In this document: positions 5,751-11,181 of the stretch, one piece after another
Layout: each line of letters starts with the position of its first letter
Numbering within the stretch: position 1 is the stretch's first letter
Assembly (NCBI GenBank): GCA_905236685.1
Contig: CAJOPD010000011.1
Coordinates: forward strand, 1-11,181
Reading direction: 5' to 3'
Length of the DNA stretch: 11,181 bases
Source of the DNA: an uncultured Clostridia bacterium
Lineage (GTDB): Bacteria > Bacillota > Clostridia > UBA1381
Notes under the pieces: generated by a model
The model's input: the letters and a program-made list of their open reading frames with translations, nothing else
The model's database searches: none
What the model was told of the DNA's origin: nothing
Made by a program: the position numbers and the translations under genes

Positions 5751-6446
5751 TTACTCTGCATCAGCAGGTTTTTCTTCTTCGGGAGCTTTCGCTTCCTCTG
5801 TTTGTTCGGTAGTTTCCGCTGTTTCTTCGGCTACTGCCTCAGCCTTTGCTTCCTCTGCCGGTTCCTCGGCTTTTGCTTCTTCTGCTTCGGGAGCAGGAGC
5901 TTCTGCCGTTTCTTCGGTTGCTTCACCGTTCTTCTTCGCGATAAGGTCTGCAATTTCTACGCCGCCTTCTGCGATAGTAGCGAGCAATCTTGCAAGGTTG
6001 GAAACAGGGGCATTTAGACTTCCCATAATCTTTGCAATTAAAGTATCCTTTGACGGTGTCTTTGCAAGGCGTATGAGTTCCTCCTCGGACAGAACCTTTC
6101 CGTCCATAAAGCCTGATTTGATTTCAACCTTTTCGTTGTCCTTGGCAAAATTGAAAAGAATTTTTGCCGGTGCTACCGGGTCCTCTGATAATGCCAATGC
6201 TGTCGGACCGTGAAGTATGCTGTCAAGCTCTTCAAGACCGACCTGGTTTGCTGCTAAACGAAGTAATGTGTTTTTAACAACAAAATACTTAACTCCTGCC
6301 GCTCTTAAATCGTTACGAAGCTTTGTATCTTCCTCAACCGTAAGACCGCGATAGTCCATCAAAACGCCTGTGGCTGCGGCATTTAAAGCTTCAACAATTT
6401 CAGCTACCTGAGCTTTTTTTGTTTCTAAAACTTTTTCGTTCGGCAT
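5751..6446 (-). CDS. rplJ: 50S ribosomal protein L10 with a long acidic C-terminal tail
   Basis: L10 anchors the L7/L12 dimers to the ribosome and, in complex with L12, represses its own mRNA. The first 171 residues are normal L10: EKVLETKKAQVAEIVEAL, DYRGLTVEEDTKLRNDLR, VVKNTLLRLA, and the helix for L12 binding SNLARLLATIAEGGVEIAD. Residues about 172-231 are extra: a low-complexity tail in which about 22 of the last 57 residues are Glu, mixed with Ala, Pro and Lys. Bacterial L10 usually ends near 165-175 residues. The frame stays open to TAA 5751 and the rplL Shine-Dalgarno sequence follows at once, so the tail is coding and not a frameshift. It starts at ATG 6446 behind AGGAGGTG. Confidence 0.97.
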   Translation of the reverse strand: MPNEKVLETKKAQVAEIVEALNAAATGVLMDYRGLTVEEDTKLRNDLRAAGVKYFVVKNTLLRLAANQVGLEELDSILHGPTALALSEDPVAPAKILFNFAKDNEKVEIKSGFMDGKVLSEEELIRLAKTPSKDTLIAKIMGSLNAPVSNLARLLATIAEGGVEIADLIAKKNGEATEETAEAPAPEAEEAKAEEPAEEAKAEAVAEETAETTEQTEEAKAPEEEKPADAE

Positions 6447-6590
6447 AATGTCACCTCCTGTAAGATTTTATGCCTTTCCAAATAAGAAAGGCTCTTTTTC
6501 GTAGACGAAAAGAGCCGTTTAGTCAAAAAAACTATTAACACCTCGGCAGGACTTACCTTTATGCCTGCTGTCTACGGATTTATTTTTAAG
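6447..6590 (-). promoter_or_regulatory. L10 leader: autoregulatory 5' UTR of rplJ-rplL
   Basis: The minus-strand RNA between the promoter and rplJ carries the hallmark hairpin of the L10 leader at 6577-6541: CCGTAGACAGCAGG, an AU-rich loop, then CCTGCCGAGG. The stem is GCAGG (6568-6564) with CCTGC (6550-6546), flanked by the GA-rich kink-turn bases. Excess L10-L12 complex binds this RNA in bacteria and lowers expression of its own operon. An attenuator-like hairpin lies further downstream at 6516-6490. Recognition rests on the conserved primary sequence. Confidence 0.88.
6480..6516 (-). terminator. Attenuator hairpin in the rplJ leader
   Basis: On the minus strand CGAAAAGAGCC on one side pairs with GGCTCTTTTTCG on the other (6506-6516 with 6490-6501, one T unpaired, 4-nt loop), followed by TTTCTTATTT. 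It sits between the L10-binding hairpin and the rplJ start. A smaller hairpin, GCCTTTC (6472-6478) with GAAAGGC (6486-6492), shares three bases with its 3' side, so the two cannot form completely together. This fits transcription attenuation in the L10 leader. Confidence 0.75.
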
Positions 6591-6597
6591 CTACATC

Positions 6598-6626
6598 ATA
6601 GTAGCATAAAAAACATATTTTGTCAA
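6598..6626 (-). promoter_or_regulatory. Internal promoter for rplJ-rplL-yceD-rpmF
   Basis: On the minus strand the -35 box is TTGACA (6626-6621) and the -10 box TACTAT (6603-6598), spacer 17 bp. It lies 7 bp after the rplA stop. It allows L10/L12, YceD and L32 to be made independently of the upstream rpmG promoter; no terminator after rplA is seen, so read-through is also likely. Confidence 0.88.
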
Positions 6627-6633
6627 GATTTTT

Positions 6634-7326
6634 TTATGAAAGCTTTGATGCGTTGATTTTTATGCTCGGTCCCATTGTTGTTGTTACGACAACGCTTCTT
6701 AAATACTGACCTTTTGCTGTTGCGGGCTTTGCCTTTATAATTGCGCCCATCAAAGCATTAAAGTTTTCTGTAAGCTTTTCCTTACCAAAGGAAGCCTTAC
6801 CGATAGGACAGTGAACGATATTGTTCTTATCCACTCTATATTCAATCTTACCTGCTTTGATTTCGTTTACAGCCTTTGCAACATCCATTGTAACTGTTCC
6901 CGCTTTTGGTGAAGGCATCAAGCCCTTAGGTCCCAAAACCTTACCCAAACGGCCTACAACACCCATCATATCGGGAGTTGCAACAACTACATCAAATTCA
7001 AACCAGTTTTCCTGCTGGATTTTTGTGCAAAGGTCCATCTCGCCGACATAATCAGCACCTGCTGCCAAAGCTTCATCAGCCTTAGGTCCTTTTGCGAAAA
7101 CCAAAACTCTTGCCGTTCTGCCTGTACCGTGCGGCAATACGATTGCACCTCTTACCTGCTGGTCTGCGTGTCTTGAATCAACGCCCAGCCTTGCGTGAAG
7201 CTCAACCGTTTCGTCAAACTTAGCCTTTGCTATCTTTGTAGCAAGGTCCATAGCTTCTGCGGGGTCATAAAGTTTTGACTTTTCTATCAGCTTTACGCTG
7301 TCCTGATATTTCTTTCCTCTAAACAT
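6634..7326 (-). CDS. rplA: 50S ribosomal protein L1
   Basis: A 230-residue L1 protein, full length. It forms the L1 stalk that handles deacylated tRNA leaving the E site, and in bacteria it also represses its own operon by binding mRNA that mimics its rRNA site. Family signatures visible are VELHARLGVDSRHADQQVRGAIVLPHGTG near the N-end, and VVATPDMMGVVGRLGKVLGPKGLMPSPKAGTVT in the middle. The ending SVVVTTTMGPSIKINASKL is also typical. It starts at ATG 7326 behind AAGGAGGA. An L1-site-like hairpin lies 18 bases upstream of the start, in the rplK-rplA gap, suggesting direct feedback. Confidence 0.98.
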   Translation of the reverse strand: MFRGKKYQDSVKLIEKSKLYDPAEAMDLATKIAKAKFDETVELHARLGVDSRHADQQVRGAIVLPHGTGRTARVLVFAKGPKADEALAAGADYVGEMDLCTKIQQENWFEFDVVVATPDMMGVVGRLGKVLGPKGLMPSPKAGTVTMDVAKAVNEIKAGKIEYRVDKNNIVHCPIGKASFGKEKLTENFNALMGAIIKAKPATAKGQYLRSVVVTTTMGPSIKINASKLS

Positions 7327-7343
7327 ATTATTATCCTCCTTAT

Positions 7344-7374
7344 GTGGTCAAACGAGGCTTTTTTCCTCTCCCAC
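7344..7374 (-). promoter_or_regulatory. L1-binding-site-like hairpin before rplA (copy 2)
   Basis: The 31-nt minus-strand RNA folds as GUGG, GA, inner stem GAGG/CCUC with an A-rich loop, GUUUGA, then CCAC. The same layout and the same bases at the outer stem and GA step occur in the 31-nt element before rplK. They resemble 23S rRNA helix 76-77, where L1 binds (GGUGGGAGGC opposite a strand ending GAAAUACCACC). It ends 3-4 bases before the rplA Shine-Dalgarno sequence, so bound L1 could block initiation. A small hairpin CGCAT/ATGCG lies at 7397-7384, just after the rplK stop. Confidence 0.68.
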
Positions 7375-7400
7375 CGAACTAACCGCATAAAAATGCGTGA

Positions 7401-7826
7401 TTATTCTCCGACTTCGATGCCCATACTTCTTGCTGTACCTGCTATCATACTCATTGCCGCTTCAAGTGAAGCTGCGTTTAAGTCAGGCATTTTCTGTTCC
7501 GCGATAGCTTTAATATCAGCCTTTGAAACTGTTGCTACCTTATTTTTGTTCGGAACTCCCGACGCCTTTTCAATCTTGCAGGCTTTTTTAAGAAGCACCG
7601 CTGCCGGCGGAGTTTTGGTAACAAATGTAAAGGAATGGTCAGCATAAACGGTAATTACTACCGGTATGATTAACCCTGCGTCCTTCGCCGTCTTTTCGTT
7701 AAATTCCTTGGTAAACTGCATAATGTTTACGCCGTGCTGACCGAGTGCCGGACCAACAGGCGGCGCAGGACTTGCTTTTCCTGCCGGAATTTGCAACTTG
7801 ATATAACCTATGATTTTTTGTGCCAT
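7401..7826 (-). CDS. rplK: 50S ribosomal protein L11
   Basis: A 141-residue L11 protein, full length. It binds the 23S rRNA GTPase-associated centre at the base of the L10-L12 stalk. The N-terminal domain shows the conserved Pro-rich segment IPAGKASPAPPVGPALGQHG and NIMQFTKEFN. The C-terminal RNA-binding domain shows TPPAAVLLKKACKIEKASG and the final LEAAMSMIAGTARSMGI. It starts at ATG 7826 behind AGGAGGTGG; the start codon lies in a 12-bp palindrome GCCATATATGGC (7822-7833). It is followed after 74 bp by rplA, the canonical order. Confidence 0.98.
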   Translation of the reverse strand: MAQKIIGYIKLQIPAGKASPAPPVGPALGQHGVNIMQFTKEFNEKTAKDAGLIIPVVITVYADHSFTFVTKTPPAAVLLKKACKIEKASGVPNKNKVATVSKADIKAIAEQKMPDLNAASLEAAMSMIAGTARSMGIEVGE

Positions 7827-7867
7827 ATATGGCCACCTCCTAATTTTTCGGGAATATAAATCCCGTT

Positions 7868-7898
7868 GTGGTAAATGCGGGCATTACTGCCCTCCCAC
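7868..7898 (-). promoter_or_regulatory. L1-binding-site-like hairpin before rplK (copy 1)
   Basis: The 31-nt minus-strand RNA folds as GUGG, GA, inner stem GGGCA/UGCCC with a GUAA loop, GCAUUUA, then CCAC. The asymmetric internal loop, with GA on one side and a longer U/A-rich strand on the other, and the GUGG/CCAC outer stem match the L1 stalk region of 23S rRNA. The equivalent element before rplA has the same length. Regulation of rplK-rplA by L1 is known in bacteria; that this RNA is the operator is inferred. A further hairpin CGGGA/TCCCG (7865-7849) lies between it and the Shine-Dalgarno sequence. Confidence 0.68.
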
Positions 7899-7919
7899 TG
7901 TATACCAGAGGGATATTTC

Positions 7920-7936
7920 AAGCGGATTTTCCGCTT
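7920..7936 (-). repeat. Hairpin just after nusG
   Basis: A perfect 7-bp inverted repeat AAGCGGA (7920-7926) and TCCGCTT (7930-7936) with a 3-nt loop, 6 bp after the nusG stop. No U-run follows on the minus strand (GAAATATCC), so it is not a strong terminator. It could be an mRNA processing or stabilising hairpin that sets the boundary between secE-nusG and rplK-rplA. Confidence 0.6.
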
Positions 7937-7942
7937 AAAAGC

Positions 7943-8470
7943 TTAGTCAACGCTTTTTTCTATCTGACCGAATTCAACCGAAACGGTTTTTTCTCTGCCA
8001 AACATAAGCACGCGAACAGTAACCTTTCTGCTCTCATTATCAACGCTTTCGACTTTGCCGGAAAAGCCTTCCATCGGACCTGATTTAATATTGACGCTGT
8101 CGCCTGCTGAAATGTCGATGCCTTGATAGCGCGTTTTCTCAACGCCCATATTTTTGACCTCTTCATCAGAAAGCGGAACAGGCTTAGAACCCGGTCCGAC
8201 AAACCCCGTAACACCTCGTGTATTACGGACAACATACCAGCTTTCGTCGTTCATTACCATTTTTACAACGACATAGCCCGGGAAAATCTTGCGTTTTACA
8301 ATCTTTTGTTCGCCGTTTTTTTCCTCGATAACATCTTCCATAGGAACTTCAACGGCTTGAATTAAATCGCTTATGCCACGGTTTTCCACCGATTTTTCTA
8401 TATTGGCTTTTACTTTATTCTCATAACCGGAGTATGTGTGCGCCACATACCACTTTGCCTCGTCTTGCAT
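7943..8470 (-). CDS. nusG: Transcription termination/antitermination factor NusG
   Basis: A 175-residue NusG, typical length. It binds the RNA polymerase clamp and modulates pausing and termination, and links transcription to translation. The NGN domain covers about residues 6-115 (KWYVAHTYSGYENKVKANIE, KIFPGYVVVKMVMNDESWYVVRNTRGVTGFVG). The KOW domain covers about 122-175 (GDSVNIKSGPMEGFSGKVESVD, VRVLMFGREKTVSVEFGQIEKS). It starts at ATG 8470 behind AAAAGGAGA, 27 bp after secE. It is co-transcribed with rpmG and secE. Confidence 0.98.
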   Translation of the reverse strand: MQDEAKWYVAHTYSGYENKVKANIEKSVENRGISDLIQAVEVPMEDVIEEKNGEQKIVKRKIFPGYVVVKMVMNDESWYVVRNTRGVTGFVGPGSKPVPLSDEEVKNMGVEKTRYQGIDISAGDSVNIKSGPMEGFSGKVESVDNESRKVTVRVLMFGREKTVSVEFGQIEKSVD

Positions 8471-8497
8471 AACAATCTCCTTTTAAGAACTCTGCCG

Positions 8498-8704
8498 TTA
8501 TTTTACAATAAGCGACAACAGCTTTTCAAATCCAAGGTCAAGCAAGGACAATATTATGGTAGTTATGATTACAAACGCCAGAATAACAACTGTGTTGCGG
8601 AAAAGCTGTTCCTTGGTAGGCCACGAAACCTTTTTCAGCTCAGACTTTGTTTCTCTGAAAAATCTCATTGACTTTGCTCTTTTTACACTTTTATTATCAG
8701 CCAT
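8498..8704 (-). CDS. secE: Preprotein translocase subunit SecE
   Basis: A 68-residue essential subunit of the SecYEG channel, clamping SecY. It is the short Gram-positive form with a single membrane helix (about 38-60, NTVVILAFVIITTIILSLLDLGF). The amphipathic helix signature RFFRETKSELKKVSWPTKEQL precedes that membrane helix. It starts at ATG 8704 behind AAGGAGA, 17 bp after the rpmG stop. The rpmG-secE-nusG order is conserved in Gram-positive bacteria; the tRNA-Trp gene often found with it is here about 6 kb away. Confidence 0.97.
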   Translation of the reverse strand: MADNKSVKRAKSMRFFRETKSELKKVSWPTKEQLFRNTVVILAFVIITTIILSLLDLGFEKLLSLIVK

Positions 8705-8721
8705 AACAGATTCTCCTTATT

Positions 8722-8871
8722 TTACTTTGTTTCCTTATGCAGTGTGTGCTTTCTGCAAAACTTACAGTATTTGTTCATTTCCAATCTGTCCGGATCGTTC
8801 TTTTTATTCTTCATTGTGTTGTAATTTCTCTGCTTACACTCCGAACAAGCCAAAGTAATTTTTACTCTCAT
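8722..8871 (-). CDS. rpmG: 50S ribosomal protein L33, zinc-binding form
   Basis: A 49-residue large-subunit protein. The sequence begins MRVKITLACSECKQRNY, continues with NDPDRLEMNKYCKFCRKHT and ends HKETK. The zinc ribbon is formed by Cys9, Cys12, Cys36 and Cys39, so it is the zinc-containing paralog type. It starts at ATG 8871 behind a strong GGAGGTG 7 nt upstream. It is the first gene after the promoter at 8955-8983 and precedes secE, as in other Firmicutes. Confidence 0.97.
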   Translation of the reverse strand: MRVKITLACSECKQRNYNTMKNKKNDPDRLEMNKYCKFCRKHTLHKETK

Positions 8872-8906
8872 TTCTACACCTCCGTATGAGAAATCATAGT
8901 ATCAAA

Positions 8907-8941
8907 AGCAGGTTTTTTTATACAAAAAAAAAGAACCTGCT
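8907..8941 (-). repeat. Hairpin at the 5' end of the rpmG-secE-nusG transcript
   Basis: An inverted repeat AGCAGGTT (8907-8914) and AACCTGCT (8934-8941), extended inwards by T-rich against A-rich bases with one bulge. On the minus strand it would begin about 7 nt after the predicted start of transcription and is followed by UUUUGAUAC. It could protect the mRNA 5' end or act as a weak attenuator; the U-run is short. Confidence 0.65.
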
Positions 8942-8954
8942 AAATAGCCTTTTG

Positions 8955-8983
8955 ATTATATCATCATTATTTTTTGTTGTCAA
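8955..8983 (-). promoter_or_regulatory. Consensus sigma-A promoter of rpmG-secE-nusG (and onward)
   Basis: On the minus strand a perfect -35 box TTGACA (8983-8978) and a perfect -10 box TATAAT (8960-8955) are separated by 17 bp. Transcription should begin near 8948, giving a leader of about 77 nt to rpmG. It is the head promoter of the minus-strand cluster. Confidence 0.93.
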
Positions 8984-9027
8984 GCATTTTTTTCATTTTC
9001 TTATTATTTTTAAAAAAAAATTTTTTG
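8984..9027 (-). promoter_or_regulatory. A/T-tract region upstream of the rpmG promoter, UP-element-like
   Basis: Directly upstream of the -35 box, the minus strand is almost pure A/T with repeated A-tracts (AAAAAAATGC next to the box, then AAAA, AAAAA and A6T9). Such sequences bind the RNA polymerase alpha subunit and bend DNA. The intergenic space to murA (8872-9081) holds no gene. A plus-strand promoter for murA must lie in the same region, but I cannot pick convincing boxes. Confidence 0.45.
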
Positions 9028-9081
9028 AGCATAATATTAAAAGCGAATTTTTGAATTTTTATTTTACGAAAGGAGTCTGTA

Positions 9082-10329
9082 ATGTCGGAAATAGTTATAC
9101 AAAAATCCCCCGCCTTATGCGGAAATATCATATGCCAAGGCTCAAAAAATGCGGCGCTTCCCATTCTTGCCGCAACCATTTTAACCGAAGGGAAAAATAC
9201 CATAAAAAACCTCCCGCGTCTTACCGATACCGAAAATATGTTTGAAATTCTTGCCGCTTTGGGCGGTGTTTTGAATATAAATGTAAATACAGCCGAAATT
9301 GATTTTACAAATTGCAACTCGCACTTTGCGTCTTATGAGCTTATGAGCAAATTCAGAGGCTCCTTTTTCCTTGCCTCGCCGCTCCTTTCCCGTATGAAAA
9401 GAGCAAGGATTTCAATGCCCGGCGGCTGCCCGATAGGCAACCGCCCTATCGACCTGCATTTAAAGGGCTTTGCGGCGATGGGTGCCGAAATTGAAAAGGG
9501 GCATGGATATGTGGATTTATACTGCGAAAAGCTGAAAGGTGCAAAAATTTACCTCGATTTTCCAAGTGTTGGCGCTACCGAAAATCTTATTATGGCGGCG
9601 GTTTTGGCAGAAGGCGAAACGATAATTGAAAACGCGGCGGCAGAGCCTGAAATAACAGACCTTGCCAATTTTTTAATAAAGCAGGGCGCAAAAATTCACG
9701 GCGCAGGCAGCGACACAATAAAAATTTACGGCGTAAAACAGCTTGAACCCGTAACCTATTCCATAATATCGGACAGAATTGAGGCAGGCACCTTTATGAG
9801 CGCATTTGCCATAACCGGCGGAAAGGGGAAAATCGAAAATGTCAACCCCGTTCACTTAAAGCCTGTCACGGCAAAGCTTACAGAAATGGGTGCTGATATT
9901 GATGTGCACAGAAATTATATCTCGATTGACGCGTCCCGCCATTTATTTTCTGCCAATATCAAGACTCTGCCTTTTCCCGGATTTCCTACCGATATGCAGG
10001 CGCAATTTTCCGCGCTTTTATGCGAAACGGACGGCACGGGGATTATTGTTGAAACGGTTTTTGAAAACAGATTTCTGCATATAGGCGAGCTTAACCGTAT
10101 GGGTGCAAATATCAGGATTGACGGAAGAAGTTCCTTTATCGAGGGCAATAAGCGCCTGAGCGGTGCAAAGGTCAGCGCTATGGATTTGCGCGGCGGCGCA
10201 TCACTCGTTCTTGCAGGGCTTTGCGCAGAAGGAGAAACCCGTATAAGCGGTGTTCATCACATCAAAAGAGGATATGAAAATCTATGCGGCAAGCTTAGGT
10301 CGGTCGGCGCAAATATTTTTTTGGAATAG
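9082..10329 (+). CDS. murA: UDP-N-acetylglucosamine 1-carboxyvinyltransferase (MurA)
   Basis: The enzyme transfers enolpyruvate from phosphoenolpyruvate to UDP-GlcNAc, the first committed step of peptidoglycan synthesis, in the cytoplasm. Length 415 residues, normal. Active-site residues known from E. coli MurA are all present: Lys22-Asn23 (GSKNAALPIL), Cys116 in PGGCPIGNRPIDLH with Arg121, Asp304 in PFPGFPTDMQAQF, Arg330 (VFENRF), Arg370 (DLRGGASLVLAG) and Arg396 (HIKRGYENL). Having Cys rather than Asp at 116 predicts fosfomycin sensitivity of this enzyme. It starts at ATG 9082 behind GAAAGGAG. Firmicutes often have two paralogs; I cannot tell which this is. Confidence 0.97.
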   Translation: MSEIVIQKSPALCGNIICQGSKNAALPILAATILTEGKNTIKNLPRLTDTENMFEILAALGGVLNINVNTAEIDFTNCNSHFASYELMSKFRGSFFLASPLLSRMKRARISMPGGCPIGNRPIDLHLKGFAAMGAEIEKGHGYVDLYCEKLKGAKIYLDFPSVGATENLIMAAVLAEGETIIENAAAEPEITDLANFLIKQGAKIHGAGSDTIKIYGVKQLEPVTYSIISDRIEAGTFMSAFAITGGKGKIENVNPVHLKPVTAKLTEMGADIDVHRNYISIDASRHLFSANIKTLPFPGFPTDMQAQFSALLCETDGTGIIVETVFENRFLHIGELNRMGANIRIDGRSSFIEGNKRLSGAKVSAMDLRGGASLVLAGLCAEGETRISGVHHIKRGYENLCGKLRSVGANIFLE

Positions 10330-10352
10330 TACTTTTATTTGGACACCTGATG

Positions 10353-10361
10353 TGTTATAAT
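10353..10361 (+). promoter_or_regulatory. Extended -10 promoter for addB
   Basis: TGTTATAAT (10353-10361) is a perfect extended -10 element (TG-n-TATAAT) in the 60-bp gap between murA and addB. No good -35 box stands 17 bp upstream, which is usual for extended -10 promoters. Transcription would begin near 10368. addB may also be read through from murA, as no terminator is seen between them. Confidence 0.6.
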
Positions 10362-10389
10362 GAAAAAAAGTTTTAAGGGAGATGTTTTT

Positions 10390-11181
10390 ATGCCGATGAA
10401 AATCATAACGGGCGGTACGGGCTCGGGCAAAAGCAGCTGTCTTTACGGTCTGCTGCTTGATAATCTTGCAAAAAATCCAAATTCCCGCGCCATAGTGATA
10501 GTACCCGAACAATTTTCATATACGGCAGAAAAAACTCTCTCCGAAGCTATCGGTGGGCTCGGCATTAACAACATTGAAGTTGCAACATTTTCACGGCTTT
10601 TAAAGCGGATTGTTCCCGAAAAAAACAATCTTTTATCAAGCGGCAAGACAATGCTTATTCAAAAATGCGCAAAAGCCGTCTCGGAGGATAATGTTTTCCG
10701 CTTTTCCTCTGCCCGTTCGGGCTTTATCAGCGCACTTTCCGATTTGTTTTCCGAGTTTAAAAGATACGGCATTTATCCCGATGATTTCAATGCTCCCGCG
10801 CCGGAAAATTCACACACGGCGAAAAAGCTCGCCTCTGTAAATGAAATTTACAAGCTTTACACAGAAGGTCTGCCCGAAGGATTTTCCGACGCAGATGACG
10901 CTCTTACGGTTTTTGCCGATATTGTCGGGAATTCCGACATTTTCTGCGACACATTTTTTTACATAGACGATTACAACGACTTTATGCCGACTCACCTGCA
11001 AGCTATCGGTGCACTTTTGAAAAAATCCCGCGGCGTTTTCATCACGCTTTGCATAGACAACGCCTCCTCGGGCAATCTGTTTCTGCCCGCGCAAAAGGCA
11101 AAAAACAGGCTGGTTTCGCTCGCCGAAAATGCTGGCGTTTCCTGCTCCTATATCAATCTCTCCCAAAAATGCGATTACATA
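10390..11181 (+). CDS. addB: AddB, helicase/nuclease subunit B of the AddAB recombination complex (3' part outside window)
   Basis: AddAB, the Gram-positive counterpart of RecBCD, processes DNA double-strand ends for RecA loading. Only the first 264 codons are visible; the family is usually about 1,100-1,200 residues. The N-end KIITGGTGSGKSS is a Walker A nucleotide-binding motif (residues 8-15). It is followed by AIVIVPEQFSYTAEKTLSE, the characteristic AddB strand and VPEQ motif, and then NIEVATFSRLLKRIV. The segment IFCDTFFYIDDYNDFMPTHLQAI fits the later helicase-like region (DDxxxFxPxQ). It starts at ATG 10390 behind AAGGGAG (10375-10381). The nuclease and iron-sulfur part would lie beyond the window; addA would be expected downstream. 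Confidence 0.92.
   Translation, partial: MPMKIITGGTGSGKSSCLYGLLLDNLAKNPNSRAIVIVPEQFSYTAEKTLSEAIGGLGINNIEVATFSRLLKRIVPEKNNLLSSGKTMLIQKCAKAVSEDNVFRFSSARSGFISALSDLFSEFKRYGIYPDDFNAPAPENSHTAKKLASVNEIYKLYTEGLPEGFSDADDALTVFADIVGNSDIFCDTFFYIDDYNDFMPTHLQAIGALLKKSRGVFITLCIDNASSGNLFLPAQKAKNRLVSLAENAGVSCSYINLSQKCDYI

Noticed and set aside
5802..6017. A Cys/Phe/Leu-rich plus-strand frame opposite the L10 tail
   Set aside because: It is the complement of the repetitive Glu/Ala codons of rplJ, which explains both its openness and its odd composition.
7890..7912. TGGTATACA on the minus strand as an extended -10 promoter for rplK
   Set aside because: No usable -35 box, and the bases are better explained by RNA structure in the nusG-rplK leader.
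7920..7936. Hairpin after nusG as an intrinsic terminator
   Set aside because: No U-run follows it on the minus strand; rplK has no clear promoter of its own, so read-through is needed.
8886..9245. A 119-codon plus-strand frame running into murA
   Set aside because: It covers the rpmG promoter and overlaps murA in another frame; the peptide is Lys/Phe-rich, as expected from AT-rich noncoding DNA.
8967..9317. A minus-strand frame opposite the murA start
   Set aside because: Antisense to conserved MurA and built partly from A/T tracts; no ribosome binding site.
1..11181. CRISPR array, insertion-sequence ends, or a toxin-antitoxin or defence cassette
   Set aside because: No regularly spaced direct repeats, no transposase frame, and no recognisable defence gene in the visible sequence.

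Overview
The window looks like a chromosome segment from a low-to-moderate GC Gram-positive bacterium of the Clostridia type (Bacillota). The evidence is strong AGGAGG-type ribosome binding sites, consensus sigma-A promoters, an AddB-type recombination nuclease subunit, a short single-span SecE, and a yceD-rpmF pair. The species cannot be named from sequence alone.

Left end, 1-2200 (plus strand): the terminal recombination module of an integrated mobile element. It holds the 3' part of one tyrosine recombinase, a small excisionase-like HTH protein overlapping its end, a perfect 12-bp inverted repeat, and a second, complete tyrosine integrase. The integrase ends 56 bp from the 3' end of a tRNA-Trp gene on the opposite strand, the classic arrangement for integration into a tRNA gene. 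The rest of the element lies to the left, outside the window. This part is visibly more AT-rich than the genes to its right.

Middle, 2213-4481: tRNA-Trp (CCA) with its own consensus promoter, then a SpoU/TrmH-family RNA methyltransferase gene on the minus strand. That gene is divergent from a 12-helix major facilitator transporter gene on the plus strand. The two promoters stand back to back with their -35 boxes only 4 bp apart.

Core, 4597-8983 (all minus strand, read right to left): a translation/transcription supercluster, rpmG-secE-nusG-rplK-rplA-rplJ-rplL-yceD-rpmF, closed by a strong intrinsic terminator. A consensus promoter drives rpmG onward and a second near-consensus promoter drives rplJ onward. 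RNA control elements are visible: two 31-nt hairpins that resemble the 23S rRNA L1-binding site, one before rplK and one before rplA, and a classical L10 leader with an attenuator before rplJ. The usual rpoB-rpoC genes do not follow rplL; yceD and rpmF do. L10 carries an unusual Glu/Ala-rich tail of about 60 residues.

Right end, 9082-11181 (plus strand): murA (peptidoglycan synthesis), then the first 264 codons of addB (double-strand break repair), which runs off the window.

The most interesting signals are the duplicated L1-site mimics with matching upstream hairpins, the acidic L10 tail, the rplL-yceD junction, and the two-recombinase module at tRNA-Trp. I see no CRISPR array, no complete insertion sequence and no clearly unknown multi-gene system in the visible part.
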